From Spongilla lacustris (taxonomy: Eukaryota > Porifera > Demospongiae > Spongillida > Spongillidae): 64,000 nt of DNA. Of the stretch, positions 33,201 to 44,426 are shown piece after piece. Below the pieces are notes generated by a model. That model was given only the letters and a program-made list of their open reading frames with translations. It was not told where the DNA came from and did not search any database. The position numbers were made by a program, and so were the translations under genes. The stretch spans positions 2,096,179 through 2,160,178 of the forward strand of contig OX442427.1 in assembly GCA_949361645.1 (NCBI GenBank). The letters are read 5' to 3'. Position 1 is the first letter of the stretch. Each line of letters opens with the position of its first letter.

Positions 33201-33678
33201 TCCCTGAGAGCACACTGGTCACTGTGAGCACAATCATGATCCTAGGACATGTATATAAAGTTTTACAAATAATTTTAGTTTCTTGCCACGATTATGGGTA
33301 GAAAGCCTCAATACTTCAGTGATCCTGACACATTTGACCCATCTCGATTTGATGCAGACAAGCCACGGTATTTGAGGATACACTTGATTAATGACTGTGT
33401 TATACACTACATGTTGGCCCTCCCACAGACCCGGTCCATTTGTCTACTTTCCATTTAGTGTGGGCCATCGTTCGTGTATCGGACGTCACTTTGCCATGGT
33501 GAGTTGAAAGGATGATGGCATGGATAACCTCACCATCAATTAACAGATAGAGGCCAAAGTTGTTCTTACACGACTTCTGCAAACATTCAAGGTGACACTT
33601 CCTCCCTTGTACGTGCTGGTGGTGGAGGAGAAGACTAGCCAAAATCCATATGGAGATGTTTCGTGTACTTTGAGCTAA
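30259..33678 (+). CDS. Cytochrome P450, CYP46A-like (cholesterol 24-hydroxylase-like)
   Basis: Exons: 30259-30401, about 31058-31128, 31308-31379, 31439-31727, 32109-32258, 32309-32459, 32515-32577, 32638-32710, 32973-33057, 33110-33223, 33279-33367, 33429-33498, 33547-33678. Phases agree throughout. The N-terminus is a membrane anchor (GGGLLLLVTTAFLLFSLYIA) followed by HIPSP. Later: GRGLVTILDYKTWKPRRK, IGRDCIEKR, EEVPNDILTQML, I-helix FFIAGQETIAS, K-helix KETLR with MYPPA, and heme loop FPFSVGHRSCIG with the Cys ligand. These motifs align closely with CYP46A. It is expected to be an ER-membrane sterol-type monooxygenase using a P450 reductase. The exon after the anchor (FLLGHLP region) is missing: a repeat and the N gap (30546-30970) lie there. 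Substrate is inferred from family only. Confidence 0.85.
30546..30770 (+). mobile_element. hAT-like terminal repeat inside the P450 gene (cut by N gap)
   Basis: CAGTGGCGGATCCAGG at 30546 followed by about 20 G and a GC-rich block with GGGGGAGCGCTGTAAGCTCC. The same GC-rich block and terminus occur in reverse at 51276-51481. The far end lies in or beyond the N run. It sits in the first intron of the P450. Confidence 0.65.
30771..30970. other. Assembly gap (200 N)
   Basis: Exactly 200 unresolved bases between the hAT-like repeat and P450 exon 2. TTATTCA stands on both edges, suggesting a possible repeat collapse at the gap. Confidence 0.95.
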
Positions 33679-35777
33679 CTATAACTGAACCGACATCTGT
33701 CACAAACATATTGTAGTGTCCACCATATATACATAGAGCTTACAAATACGAATTTATTATACACATAACCTGAATAAATTATGTGTAACAACCAACGATT
33801 CACACGAAACAGAATACAACAGAACAGAGTGCAAGGGTTTATACATGTATATGCAGAAGCCAAATCATCTATCTACATGTACTGACAGTTTACACAAGTC
33901 CATCCCAAGCACACTCATGCTATCTAACTGCCCGGATACTACTGTGAGGACACAATCCCTGGCCCCTCTTGTTAGGATAGTAATCTGGTCGATGTCTCTG
34001 CCATTCTGGATAGGACGGGGGGGGGGGGGGGGGGGGGGGGGGGCAGCATCAGGCTGCTCAACAGGAATAGGATGAACACCAGGATTTTTATTTAGTGCAA
34101 TCAAGCGACAAGTGAGAAAAAGGTGATAGCCCCTTGGGATGCATGTGCATCGCTTTCTGGCAAGCAACGCCAAGGAATAGCAGAGATAATTTGATTTAGC
34201 ATGAAATGAAGTGCATGCATGCAGAGTCTTTTCAAGCCAGCAGCATCAATCCCAGATAGGCCAGCAGCATCAATCCCAGATAGGCCAGCAGCACCTTAAT
34301 TCTTTAACACGAAAAGCTGTATTTCTGATTGTTACAGTGCTCAGTGATGCGGTGATCAAAAGGTACGGGGTGTACCAGTGGTGGATCTTCAGAAGGGTGG
34401 ATAATAGACCTGCAGAAAATGACAGGTTGGCCAGGTGGGTGTCAGCTGCAGGCTGTCAAGGACTGTAAATGTTAGCTTCGCTGCTTGGCTATACTGAGGA
34501 GTCTTTTTGCCTGAAACATCGATTGATGTGTTGATCTTCACTGCGCGGTGTCACGCTAAAAGATGTTGCTCAATCGTTCTCGATTCATTCCATCAATTTT
34601 TCCAGCCTTCCAAAGTTCCGACCTCTGCTCAAGGCAGGATTTATGCTCACTTGATTTTGAAAATCCGGATGAGGTTTCTGTATATGCATGCTCGGGGTAT
34701 ATCGTCTTGTGTTAGTTCAACCGAAGTACTCGGTTTTTCGCTAATGCATTCACTTCACGGTGAGTAGACGCCATCCTTCAGAAACTTTGAACGAGAATGC
34801 GAAGCATGAAAAATTTAAATACAATCATCATCACAGCATGTACCTGCAGAGGTCCTCCACACGGCATTCTAGTTGTCGACAACGCGAAGGGCGGGCCACT
34901 GCATTCATCATTCTTACTTCAAATCTCAAAAAGTTTGAATCGCACACAGCGGCATGCACACTATCAGGGCCGGATTTAGACTAGCTTGCTTTGTAACGTA
35001 TTCCATTCATCAAGGCGTTCCTTCTGCTTTTCGTTTTGATGCGCCACTTCGCGCGCACTACGATTCTCTGCCGCGCCGTTATTTCTTTTAATTTGCTTAA
35101 CCCTTTGGGTGCCAAGGGCATGTTTATATATCAGAGTCCAATGTCCATGATATCAGGACATACATGTAAATGGAAGTACAACAATAACTCCATTCTGTTC
35201 TTGAAGATGGATGCAATGAGTTTAGTAGGAGGAATATGGTACATGCATAAACTAATCATAGCAAGTAGTACAACTCTTCACATTTCAGCAACACTACATA
35301 AACTGTTACCAGTGCATCCCACAGGTCATATGCTATCATTGCTATGTGTGCACATTTTTGATGTGGGAGAAACTAACGCAAGTATAGTTATCAACAATTG
35401 ACAGTTTATGGAGCAAATCATGTACATGTACAGTACTTGAGTGACATGCAAACATTATTTGATAGATGTAATGTACATGCACAAGATATACTATGTACAT
35501 AATTATATCATTATTATACACATCTGGCTCCCAAAGAGTTAACTAAAACCATACAACATTATGAACACGGGGGGGGGGGGGGGGGGGGGGGGGGGGCCAA
35601 CCCTCCTCCCCTCTTCCAACATTGTACTCCGGATGTTAACGTCGCATTAATCAACACTAATTGCATTCCTTGCGCGCCAAAAGGTCCATTCTACGACCTT
35701 CTTGCGTACGCCCATGCCGTTGAATGAATAGCTGTATGGGAACGAGAACATTCCAAACATAGTCCAACAGGAAAGTT
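33679..35777. other. Intergenic region
   Basis: Contains G tracts (34018-34043 and 35569-35597) and a 24-bp direct repeat (CAGCAGCATCAATCCCAGAT plus AGGC, about 2.5 copies, 34237-34296). No gene recognised. Confidence 0.5.
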
Positions 35778-36728
35778 ATGTCTGTTGATAGGATTGTCTT
35801 CACGACAGCCGAAAGCGTCTCCGTGATTGTTTGTCTACCGGCAGCCATCTTGGTGTTTTGGCTCAAGCTACACAAGAAGGTCGTGTATCGATTGGCTTTC
35901 TACCAGGTGTTGGCTTCGTTGGCCTTTGCAACGGTGTCAATTCTGCAAGTCATCTTAATCAATTATGACAAAAATCCAGAAGTCTATGGTCGAGTATGTA
36001 CCGCTCTTGGATGGCTAATACTCTACACATTTTGGATGAAGCTGCTCTTCACTATGTGGGTAACCTTTCATCTCTTCTTTTTTACGGTATTCCACAAGAA
36101 CCTGAAGAAGCTTGAAGTGTTGTACGTCGTGACCTCACAGCTCATACCAGCACTGATAGCTTCTGTACCACTGATAACCAATACCTATGGAATTGGCCCA
36201 CTGCATGTAACATGCTTAATCTTTGATCAAAATGACACTAATCACATTGCGTCCATAGAAAGGTTTGCTCTCTTTGATAGTCCAGCAATGGTTATCCTTA
36301 TGACAGCATCCATAGCCATGGTTGTCATGGTGATAAAACTGGCTCATAGAGTGTGTTGGAGATTAAAGTATGAACCAATCATTGATGGTGACCAGTATTG
36401 GAAGGCTCTGAAACAGCTTCTTCCATTGGCTGCTTTTCCAATACTCTTTAGTATCTTCATGATACCACGATTGATATATGACATCTATTCTGCTCGTGTC
36501 CCTGTACTGGCTATAGCACCAGGATTAGCTGTTTTGGTGTCTACATCAATATGGAGCATGGCCTCAGGTGTGATCCTGATAGTCCACATCTCCGTGGCTT
36601 GTCCGTGCAGAGATAGAAAACTCCAACATAAGGAAAACATGCCATGCTCTGGTAGCTGCACAGTTAGAGTAACCTCGCAAATAAGTGTAAACAGCTCTAC
36701 ACACTTTTCTCTCCCCAATGAATTCTAA
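35778..36728 (+). CDS. Intronless seven-transmembrane receptor (orphan GPCR)
   Basis: Single open frame of 316 codons from ATG 35778. Seven hydrophobic segments are visible at about residues 10-30, 40-62, 78-105, 113-135, 162-187, 212-232 and 243-268. A Cys before TM3 (YGRVCTALGW) and one in the second extracellular loop (LHVTCLIF) can form the conserved GPCR disulfide. The N-terminus is very short and the tail Cys-rich (ACPCRDRK). There is no DRY or NPxxY motif; it recalls cAMP-receptor-like or class B-like 7TM proteins of sponges (weak). The lack of introns, unlike its neighbours, may mean a retroposed origin. Ligand unknown. Confidence 0.78.
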   Translation: MSVDRIVFTTAESVSVIVCLPAAILVFWLKLHKKVVYRLAFYQVLASLAFATVSILQVILINYDKNPEVYGRVCTALGWLILYTFWMKLLFTMWVTFHLFFFTVFHKNLKKLEVLYVVTSQLIPALIASVPLITNTYGIGPLHVTCLIFDQNDTNHIASIERFALFDSPAMVILMTASIAMVVMVIKLAHRVCWRLKYEPIIDGDQYWKALKQLLPLAAFPILFSIFMIPRLIYDIYSARVPVLAIAPGLAVLVSTSIWSMASGVILIVHISVACPCRDRKLQHKENMPCSGSCTVRVTSQISVNSSTHFSLPNEF

Positions 36729-38229
36729 TTGTATATTTTAACTTTTGGCATGTATAAATTGTAGATCTAAAATCTAACATCGTTCCTTTTAGTACTGACG
36801 AAATTGTTTTGTTGATGTGTATTAATTAAAAGTATGTAAATTACAACATACAGACATAACATGTAGTCATACACTATATAAAGTGAGCCCTCACTCCCAG
36901 ACCTGCCCTCACTCCCAGACCTATCTAAAGTCTGCCCTCACTCCTAGACCTATCTAAGCCTGCCTTTACTCCCAGACCCCCAAGGGTGTGGATCGAGTGC
37001 TCTGGCATTAGCTCTCATGAGGGTTAGGCTCAGCCTTTGGTAGATGGAGGTGGTGACTCTGGATTTGCTGCACCCCAACTGGATGGCCAGATTGGAAGCA
37101 AAGATCGAATTGAAAGAAAGTCATCCTGGATTTCTGCACCATAGGTCTCCACTGCAAGATCCAGCCAAAGTCAGCCCCTTGTTCCCTTCCTTTTTACACC
37201 ACTATTGCCTTCAAATCCTATATACCACCAACTTTCTCATAGAGAATGTTTCTTATTTACTTGTTTCATTGCTTTTTATGGAAGCTTTCAAGTTAGGATA
37301 GATAAAATACTAAGTACATGTATTCAATATCATAATTCATGGTGCAACAGACATAGTCATTTTAATCTTAGGGATCCAAATATGTGACAACAGCGAAAAA
37401 GAAATAGTACGCCCACAGAGCTCTATGCAACAAAATGGCACTGTGATATCTGCTGCTGCAATATTTTGGGGCAGGAGACTGATAATTAAAACTAGAAGTT
37501 ACTCTTGACGATTGATTGGACACTTATATAGATGGAGTTTATAAAGGGGAAGAGACCAAATTTCAGCTTTGCTTCCCCAGTCCCTAACGTTCTTTACTTT
37601 TTCATGAAAAAACAAGTGCTGTATGCTCAAGGACTATAATAGCCACGTGTGCAACTTGCAATTAAGAAACACTGGTTAGTATTATTTACATTTAATTTAT
37701 TACATTATTTACATTGTAACTCTCTACATGCTATATCCACAACTAACTCTGTGGCCACATATTCAAATCCAAGAACACAATAGTAAAAAGAAACACTTGC
37801 CATGGATGATAAATCCATAAACAAGGCTGTCAGTTTTTAATAAGTATTGATCGATACAAGAAAAATGTTCTCTACCCAAGTCTGCTTTCCTGATGATACA
37901 TTGAGTGCATTTCTTGAAATGACAGCAACAGGTGTGGCCAGCACCTCTTCCTTCACTACAGCAATTGAGTGCTCTGCAAATAAAATTGATCTTTGTAAAA
38001 TCTCAACTTAGTGTATCCTGAGGATGCAAATGTAGGCTTGTATGTATATACTTGCCATGGAAAATGTATGTGCCTGTTATTGATATAATGGCTTCAATAA
38101 TCAACAGCTTGAACAGGTTGACATAGGTGGTGAATGCTTGATATGTAACTTCACTCAACAAATACTTTCCATTTCCTGCAAAAGTGCCCCTGCTGTAGTG
38201 TCTGTGCATTGGATAGACTATCACTAATG
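36729..38229. other. Intergenic region
   Basis: A short tandem motif (CCTCACTCCCAGACC, about four copies) at 36887-36982. Otherwise no recognisable gene. Confidence 0.5.
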
Positions 38230-38239
38230 GAATGACTGC

Positions 38240-38470
38240 CCCTGTTGGAGTGACTGTGCCACTGTTGGAGTACTGTGCCCCTGTTGGAGTACTGTGCCCC
38301 TGTTAGAGTACTGTGCCCCTGTTGGAGTACTGTGCCCCTGTTGGAGTACTGTGCCCCTGTTGGAGTACTGTGCCCCTGTTGGAGTACTGTGCCCCTGTTG
38401 GAGTACTGTGCCCCTATTGTAGTACTGTGCCCCTGTTTGAGTACTGTGCCCTTCTTGGAGTGAACGTGCA
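38240..38470. repeat. 19-bp minisatellite, about 12 copies
   Basis: Unit CTGTGCCCCTGTTGGAGTA, well conserved, with degenerate continuation (CTTGGAGTGACGTGC) to about 38590. All reading frames through it are repeat translations, not genes. Confidence 0.9.
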
Positions 38471-38724
38471 GACGTGCATTAATATTCTTGGAGTGACGTG
38501 CATTCTTGGAGTGGCGTGCCCTTCTTGGAGTGACGTGCCCTTCTTTACTTGGAGTATCTGAGCCCCTGTTGAAGTGACAGTGCCCTGTTGGCTGTTGTGT
38601 ATACATAAGACCTGTAATATTGATATTGCATCCCTATCTGCATGCAGTGTACATGTAAACAGATCAGAAGTCAAAGAAGCCAGCTTGTGTAAACTATCCA
38701 TCTGATACACGGTAGGTCGCGCTT

Positions 38725-38970
38725 ACGAGCAACGGTTGGAGAGCAAAAATTGGTACAAGCGGTGGTTGGAGAGCAAAATTGCGTACGAGCCAAGAGCAAA
38801 AATGGGCCGGTACGATCCGAGAGCAAAAATGAGTACGAGCCAACAGCAAAATTGTGTACGATCCGAGAGCAAAAATAAGTACGAGCCGACAGCAAAAATG
38901 GGTAAACAAAAACGTGCACGAGCCCAGAGCAGAAATGCGTAGGAGCTGAGAGCAAAAGTGCGTAGAAGCT
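38725..38970. repeat. Degenerate tandem repeat (GAGAGCAAAAATG)
   Basis: About ten loosely conserved units built around GAGAGCAAAAATGxGTACGAGCC. No spacer-repeat regularity, so not a CRISPR array. Confidence 0.75.
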
Positions 38971-39686
38971 AAGAGGCAGCTGTTTACATGCGTTTTCCAA
39001 TACGTCATTGGTCATGGCGGTAAAAATAGCAACATGTCTTCCAAAAGTTCCATCGCGATTTGTTCACGATCCGTTTTACAGTTTCTGTTTTTGTTTATAA
39101 CTTGTCCACGGAATGCAGAGCGTTATTAGGCAGCGCAAGGGTATGCCAGTTATCCTCCCTATTATCATACTCACGTCTGTGCCAGACTGTGGTGTGTGTG
39201 TTGTGAATCGATTATCTATATCTTAATTGCCTGTGTCACGAAATATTTTATCCCCCAATAATTTTACCCTCCCGGATGTTCTACTCCGGAATAATCAATC
39301 CTCCTATGATAGATTATTCCGGAATAGATCATCCTCCGTTGGAATAGACTATCACCCCCATTCATGTGATAGATTATTCCGGAATAGATCATCCTCCCTT
39401 GGAATAGACTGTCACCCCCATTCAAGTGTTTTGAATAGACCCTTTCACGAGCACAATGAATAGTAATTTGACCTATACTACCTGCCTGCATAGAAGCACT
39501 GCACCTAGCTCTGAGATAGGGGTCATGCTATATAAACTAAACTGAAATGTTCGTATCTTTTTGAAGTGACTGAAATAGAGATTGCTGCAGTTACATTTCT
39601 AACGCACACGGTGCACTGATGGAAACTGAAGAATACAGTGATATAGTGCAGTTCCTTGAGAGCAAAGCAAAGATCTTGGTCTCGAG

Positions 39687-41583
39687 GTGTGGAAGAGTCC
39701 AAAGACAAAGAGGCTAAAAGGGCATATCGTCAAAAATGTGAAAGCTTTGCTACCTATCAGGTCCTATGACGGTCTTTTGTTCAAACTTAAAAGGCGCAAA
39801 AAACCTGAAACTGGAGCATTGGCGTCTACACGGGCTACTGATGCGCGCGTGCGGGACGAGCCCCAAGATGAATGATACATGGTGGTAAAAATTGACGAAA
39901 AGATGCGGGTGCTTGAAAGTGTCCATAAAGATCCGGCAGGGGGTCACTTCGGAATTCATAAAACGTAAGGCTAGCCAATGGTAACTGTATTTGAATTGTA
40001 TATACTCTTATTCATTTAGAGGCAAGATAAGATAGCCGAGCGGTACTATTGGAAAGGAATGACTAAGGATGTAGCAGAATATTGTGGTACTTGCCTAATG
40101 TGTCAAAGGAGGAACAAAATGCCCAAGAAAACTGCAAGCCTACACCCGGTTGGTGTTCCTAATCGAGCGTTTGCACAATTGGGTATGGACCTAGTAGGTC
40201 CATTGTCAGGTGCAGTTGTCTGTTATCTAATGGTGCTGACAGAATATCTAACCAAATGGCCAGAGGTATATTGCATACCTAATAAGGAGGCAATAACTGT
40301 GTCTAGGTGTCTGAAGAAGCTAGTAGGAAGGTTTGGAGTACCATGCAGAAATAATCATATCAGACCAGGGACGAGAGTATTGCAATGAGCTCAATGATAA
40401 TTTTTGTAGTAGCTTAGGTATTGCTAGACACATCTGCACAGCATATCATCCCCAAAGCAATGGCCTCACAGAGCGATTTAACCAGACAATTTGTGCTTGT
40501 TTAAGTAAGTACTCAGAAGGTGGAAAGCTAAATTGGGAGGATGATTTAGACCTTTTTTTGCTTGGTTATCGCTCATCCATACAATCATCTTCATTGTATT
40601 CTCTATTTGAACTTGTTTATGGTGTGAAAGCAAGGCTACCCATTGAATTAAATCTTCCACCACAAAAATGTCAAGCTGATAAAGATGATAACTCTATGAA
40701 AAAATTAATGGTGAACTCAAAGTTGCTAGGTGAAAAACGCAGTGATGCTTGTGAAAATATTCACATAGCACAGGCCACCCAAAAAAGGCAGTACGACAGA
40801 AAACATTGCAGGCAAGAAGAGTTTGTAGTTGGAGACTAAGTCTGGTATGCCAATTCAAGACGAGATACAAGAAAGGGTGACAAACTATCCACCAAAAGGC
40901 TAGGGCCTGTTTTTGTTGCCGAATTATGTGAGAAAAACACATATAAACTTATTGGTCTTAAAAGGAAGTTTCATTCTGATCCATTAGTGAAGTTGAAGAG
41001 AGCTATCACTGGTAACATAGTACCATCAGCTAAGACAGAGGTTGGCACGTGTGATGGTGCCCAGCACTCTGATGAAAATGGCTCTATACAGAAAGTGAAT
41101 AGAACCAGGACTACTGATGTGACACCTGATTGTGACAGTGCCAAAGAGTCAGCAAAAAAAGAAATCACTACTAAGGGATTTAAGATTGCAAAAGGGAAAA
41201 GGACTAAGGCTAGCGATGTGACAGTATTAACAAAGCCTGTGTCAGAATGTGATGGTGTTCTACAGCCAGTAATTGAAGAGGTTGCTGCTACAATTGAGGG
41301 ATCTGACAAGAGAGAAAACTGCTCTGGGAGTGCCAAGACCAGTGATGTGGCACCAACAACAAAGCTGGAGGGTAGCATGTCTAATTGTACTCAACAGTCA
41401 GCAGATGGAGAGGTGGTGGTTGTAAGAGGACAATCAATTCATGAAAGAACAGAAAGTAATGCTAAAGGGCAGATTGCTAAAGGTAATGAAATGCGGGTGT
41501 CGTTCAAGATAGGAGATCAAGTATTGTACAGCCTATCACATGGAAGCAACAGAAAGGATTCCAAACAGTATGGTCCTTTGTGA
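39687..41583 (+). pseudogene. Ginger1-like transposase (integrase-type), disrupted
   Basis: First exon to 39964, with an in-frame TGA at 39873-39875. A 57-bp intron (39965-40021) and a second exon from 40022 follow. The HHCC zinc finger spans the intron (H...GGHFG, then YCGTCLMCQ). The DDE core shows GMDLVGPL, ISDQGREY and GLTERFNQT, with 35 residues between the second Asp and the Glu. There is a one-base insertion near 40347 (after GVPC) and a TAA at 40837. The frame then resumes with VWYANSRRDTRKGDKLS and the GPY/F-like LGPVFVAEL. A Lys/Thr/Ser-rich linker continues to 41583. In an intact element this would cut and paste the transposon. Confidence 0.75.
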
Positions 41584-41948
41584 TATCTCAGATATGTGGA
41601 GGTGACATGTACATACATGTACTTGCTGGTCTTAAGAGGAAGTATCACAACAACCAACTTGAAAAAGTAAACATGATAACATCTCAAGTCAATAAAGTAT
41701 GTGCATTCTTATGCTAGTATACCATTTCTAATCTGTTCATTTTTTATGCCTACAGGAAATGGAGTATGCAACAGGTAGCAGCAGAACATCAACTTGTGCA
41801 GCAACTACTGCCATAACACAAGACAGCTCAAAACAAAATGAAGAGCTGGTAGAAACAAAATCAGCCAAGGCATTACACATCATGCCTACTGGTAACAACA
41901 GCTTTGCATGAGCAGAGGCAGAAATCTGATACATTCAATGGTCATGCT

Positions 41949-42445
41949 GCACTTACAAAATTTGGCCTGCAGGTGTGCATAAATGTACCCTTAGATGGAA
42001 ACTGCTTGTTTACAGCTGTTTGTGATCAACTGATGAGAGTGCTTGGAGAGCGCAAGTGACATTTGAGTCTATGAAAAGAAGTTAACTACATGAAGTGCAA
42101 TCCTTTCACAGTAAGTTTTAGCATGGCTACATAACTTTAATTGACAAACATGACTTTACAGCCTGAAGGGATTCCCTTCTTCAGCTTTATTGAGTGTTTT
42201 CAATCTTGTGAAATGTACCTGTTGAAGATGGAAAGACCAGGACCATGGGCTACCCATTTTAGAGTCGCAGGCATTGTCCAATATGTTGGGTGTTACATTC
42301 TGTATAGTCACAAACAGCAGTGTTGAGGACCAATCGATTATTTGGCTATATCCTATATTGAATGGCATAACACAGATTGATGCTCTTGTACTAATTCTGG
42401 GTTGTGAAATGGAGTTTCACTACCATAGCTTAGTTCCCATCATGT
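41949..42445 (+). pseudogene. OTU-like cysteine protease segment
   Basis: PLDGNCLFTAVCDQL carries the Asp-Gly-Asn-Cys signature of OTU proteases, followed by an in-frame stop. After an intron-like gap come YLLKMERPGPWATHFRVAGI and, one frame over, IVTNSSVEDQSIIWLYP and LILGCEMEFHYHSL with the catalytic His. Domain order is as in OTU deubiquitinases, broken by a stop and a frameshift. Confidence 0.7.
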
Positions 42446-43290
42446 CAGCAGATTCACATTTTCGATTGCATAATAAACGATTCCGTAATGAAACCACTGC
42501 CAGCGGCAATAGCAAATCGATTAGCTACTGTGATGCAAATAAAGGTGAGACACGCATGCAAGATTTATTTCAATATTTGATTTGTTTCTCCTTATTTATT
42601 TAGATTCAAATGCAGAAGCAGCGCAAAAGCAATCATATCATCTAAATTCCACTTTCCCTTCCCTTAAGTTTGGAATGTGATGGTAAGGCAAGTAAAATAA
42701 ACAATACCCCATGCATGAGATCATATTGCAGACATGAACTGCACCTGATGGCATTATTATTTCTCAGAGCCAATGATAGCAGCAAGGTTAGGAGCTGTTA
42801 CAGTCAGAGTGTCCGAATATATTCAACTATTGAAGGGAGATTGCATAGGAGATAATGTATATATGTTTGTGCTCTTGAACCCATGCAGTTCTAATAAATA
42901 AGCTTTTAATCCCTCTACATATAGGTCAAAACTTATTTTTCCACATGCTTGAAAATAACAATGCAAAGGTTAGTAAAAGTCAGTTCTAAGGTATATGCTT
43001 GATGTAACTTTTTTGCCTAATATGTAGTTGTCTGACACTACAATAAAATGCCTTAACTCCTTTGTGTTCACCATGCTATCTGAGGAGAATGGCTAATCCT
43101 TGCACCGGATTTCATCAATTTTTGAGGTAGTTTTGGTGTATAATAAAGCTTAAAGGCATAGATTTAATCAACTCAGAACAAAAGCATCTTTGAATACAGC
43201 TTTATCCTATTCCAAGCCATTGGTTCCTTGCTGTAAAATTAGTTAGGTTTTTTCATGTTTTCTTATTATATACCCTGTGCTGAAATTTTA

Positions 43291-43745
43291 GGTGATTGAA
43301 GTACAAACAGGAAAGGTGACATTTTATGATTCAGTATTTGAAACCATTCAGGGCAATGCTGTTAGTGTGATAAGGTAATGCATTTGTTATCATGATTTAT
43401 GCATTTTTATGGGTTGTTTTTTCCCCTTCGGTTTGAAATGCAAAAGTAACTTCCTGCTGCTAGAGCATGAACGACAGCAGTGTGATGAAACAAGAGATAA
43501 CTACATTTACAAGTAGGATGAATGGTTTTTTCATAAGGTAAGACACATCAGTTTAGGATATTTCATTTCTTAATCACTGCCCATTGGAAAGAATCCCACC
43601 CTTATACAGAACAACATGTATGATTGTGGTGTGTATGTCTTCAAGGCGCCGGAACAATATCATGTAAATATAATATAACTGCCTGCTCATTGTCTAGTTT
43701 GCAGAATGCATTGTAAGCAAGTTGGCTTTAAACTTTGCGGTAAGT
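43291..43745 (+). pseudogene. Ulp1-like (C48) protease remnant
   Basis: VIEVQTGKVTFYDSVFETIQ and, after an interruption, NMYDCGVYVFK, whose DCGVY resembles the Asp-Cys catalytic centre of Ulp1/SENP proteases, then FAECIVSKLALNFA after another intron-like break. Frames differ between pieces, so this is spliced or decayed. Confidence 0.55.
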
Positions 43746-44131
43746 CACTGATCATTGTATTGCAGTTACTATCACTGCTGCGGTGATTCGTTTTACAGAC
43801 AAACAGCATTCAGCTTCGCTCCTGGCTAGCAGTACAGCTGTTAGAATGGTAGTTGCATATAAAAATAAATTGTTATTTAAAATGTGCCCACACACTGTTC
43901 AAGTTCATCAGTTCACATCAATGCCAAATTAGTACAGTCAGTTTTGTACCAAAATATCACAGACATTTTGCCTGAGGTGAAAGCTACTATGGACAAGGTA
44001 CACATCCATTGACTGTAACTACATGTATGATCTTTAGAAATAATTATCATCACTACTTGCTCAGTTTAGCAAGAATGCTGCTTTCATACCTAATAAATGA
44101 AGGAGTAGAGGCTTGGTGTTCTAGTACTACA

Positions 44132-44426
44132 AGATATAAAATTTTTAATAAAAATAAAATTGGTGATGTAGGATTTGTACACAGCAATTGAGTAAAAAGT
44201 AAGGAAACAAGGAATTACGGATATTATGCATTCATTAAACTATAAATATTACAGACCTACATTATTTAGCAAATTATCTGCCTGAAATTCTGTGCTAAAT
44301 GTAGGTATTTAATATTTATAATTTAATGAATGCATAATATCCGTAATTCCTTGTTTCCTTACTTTTTACTCAATTGCTGTGTACAAATCCTACATCACCA
44401 ATTTTTATTTTTATAACTTTTTATAT
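44132..44426. mobile_element. Foldback/MITE-like element inside the Ginger element
   Basis: Two arms of about 130 bp (44132-44262 and 44295-44426) are near-perfect reverse complements, including ACAGCAATTGAGTAAAAAGT and GGAATTACGGATATTATGCA. The loop is about 30 bp. No coding capacity. Confidence 0.8.

Noticed and set aside
38240..38600. Repeat array resembling CRISPR
   Set aside because: Contiguous 19-bp units with no spacers, in eukaryotic DNA.
38151..38606. Minus-strand open frame of 151 codons
   Set aside because: Translation of the 19-bp minisatellite.
40022..41583. Ty3/gypsy LTR retrotransposon
   Set aside because: No gag, protease, reverse transcriptase or LTRs were seen; inverted termini, a 4-bp duplication and OTU/Ulp1-like segments fit a Ginger1-type DNA transposon better.
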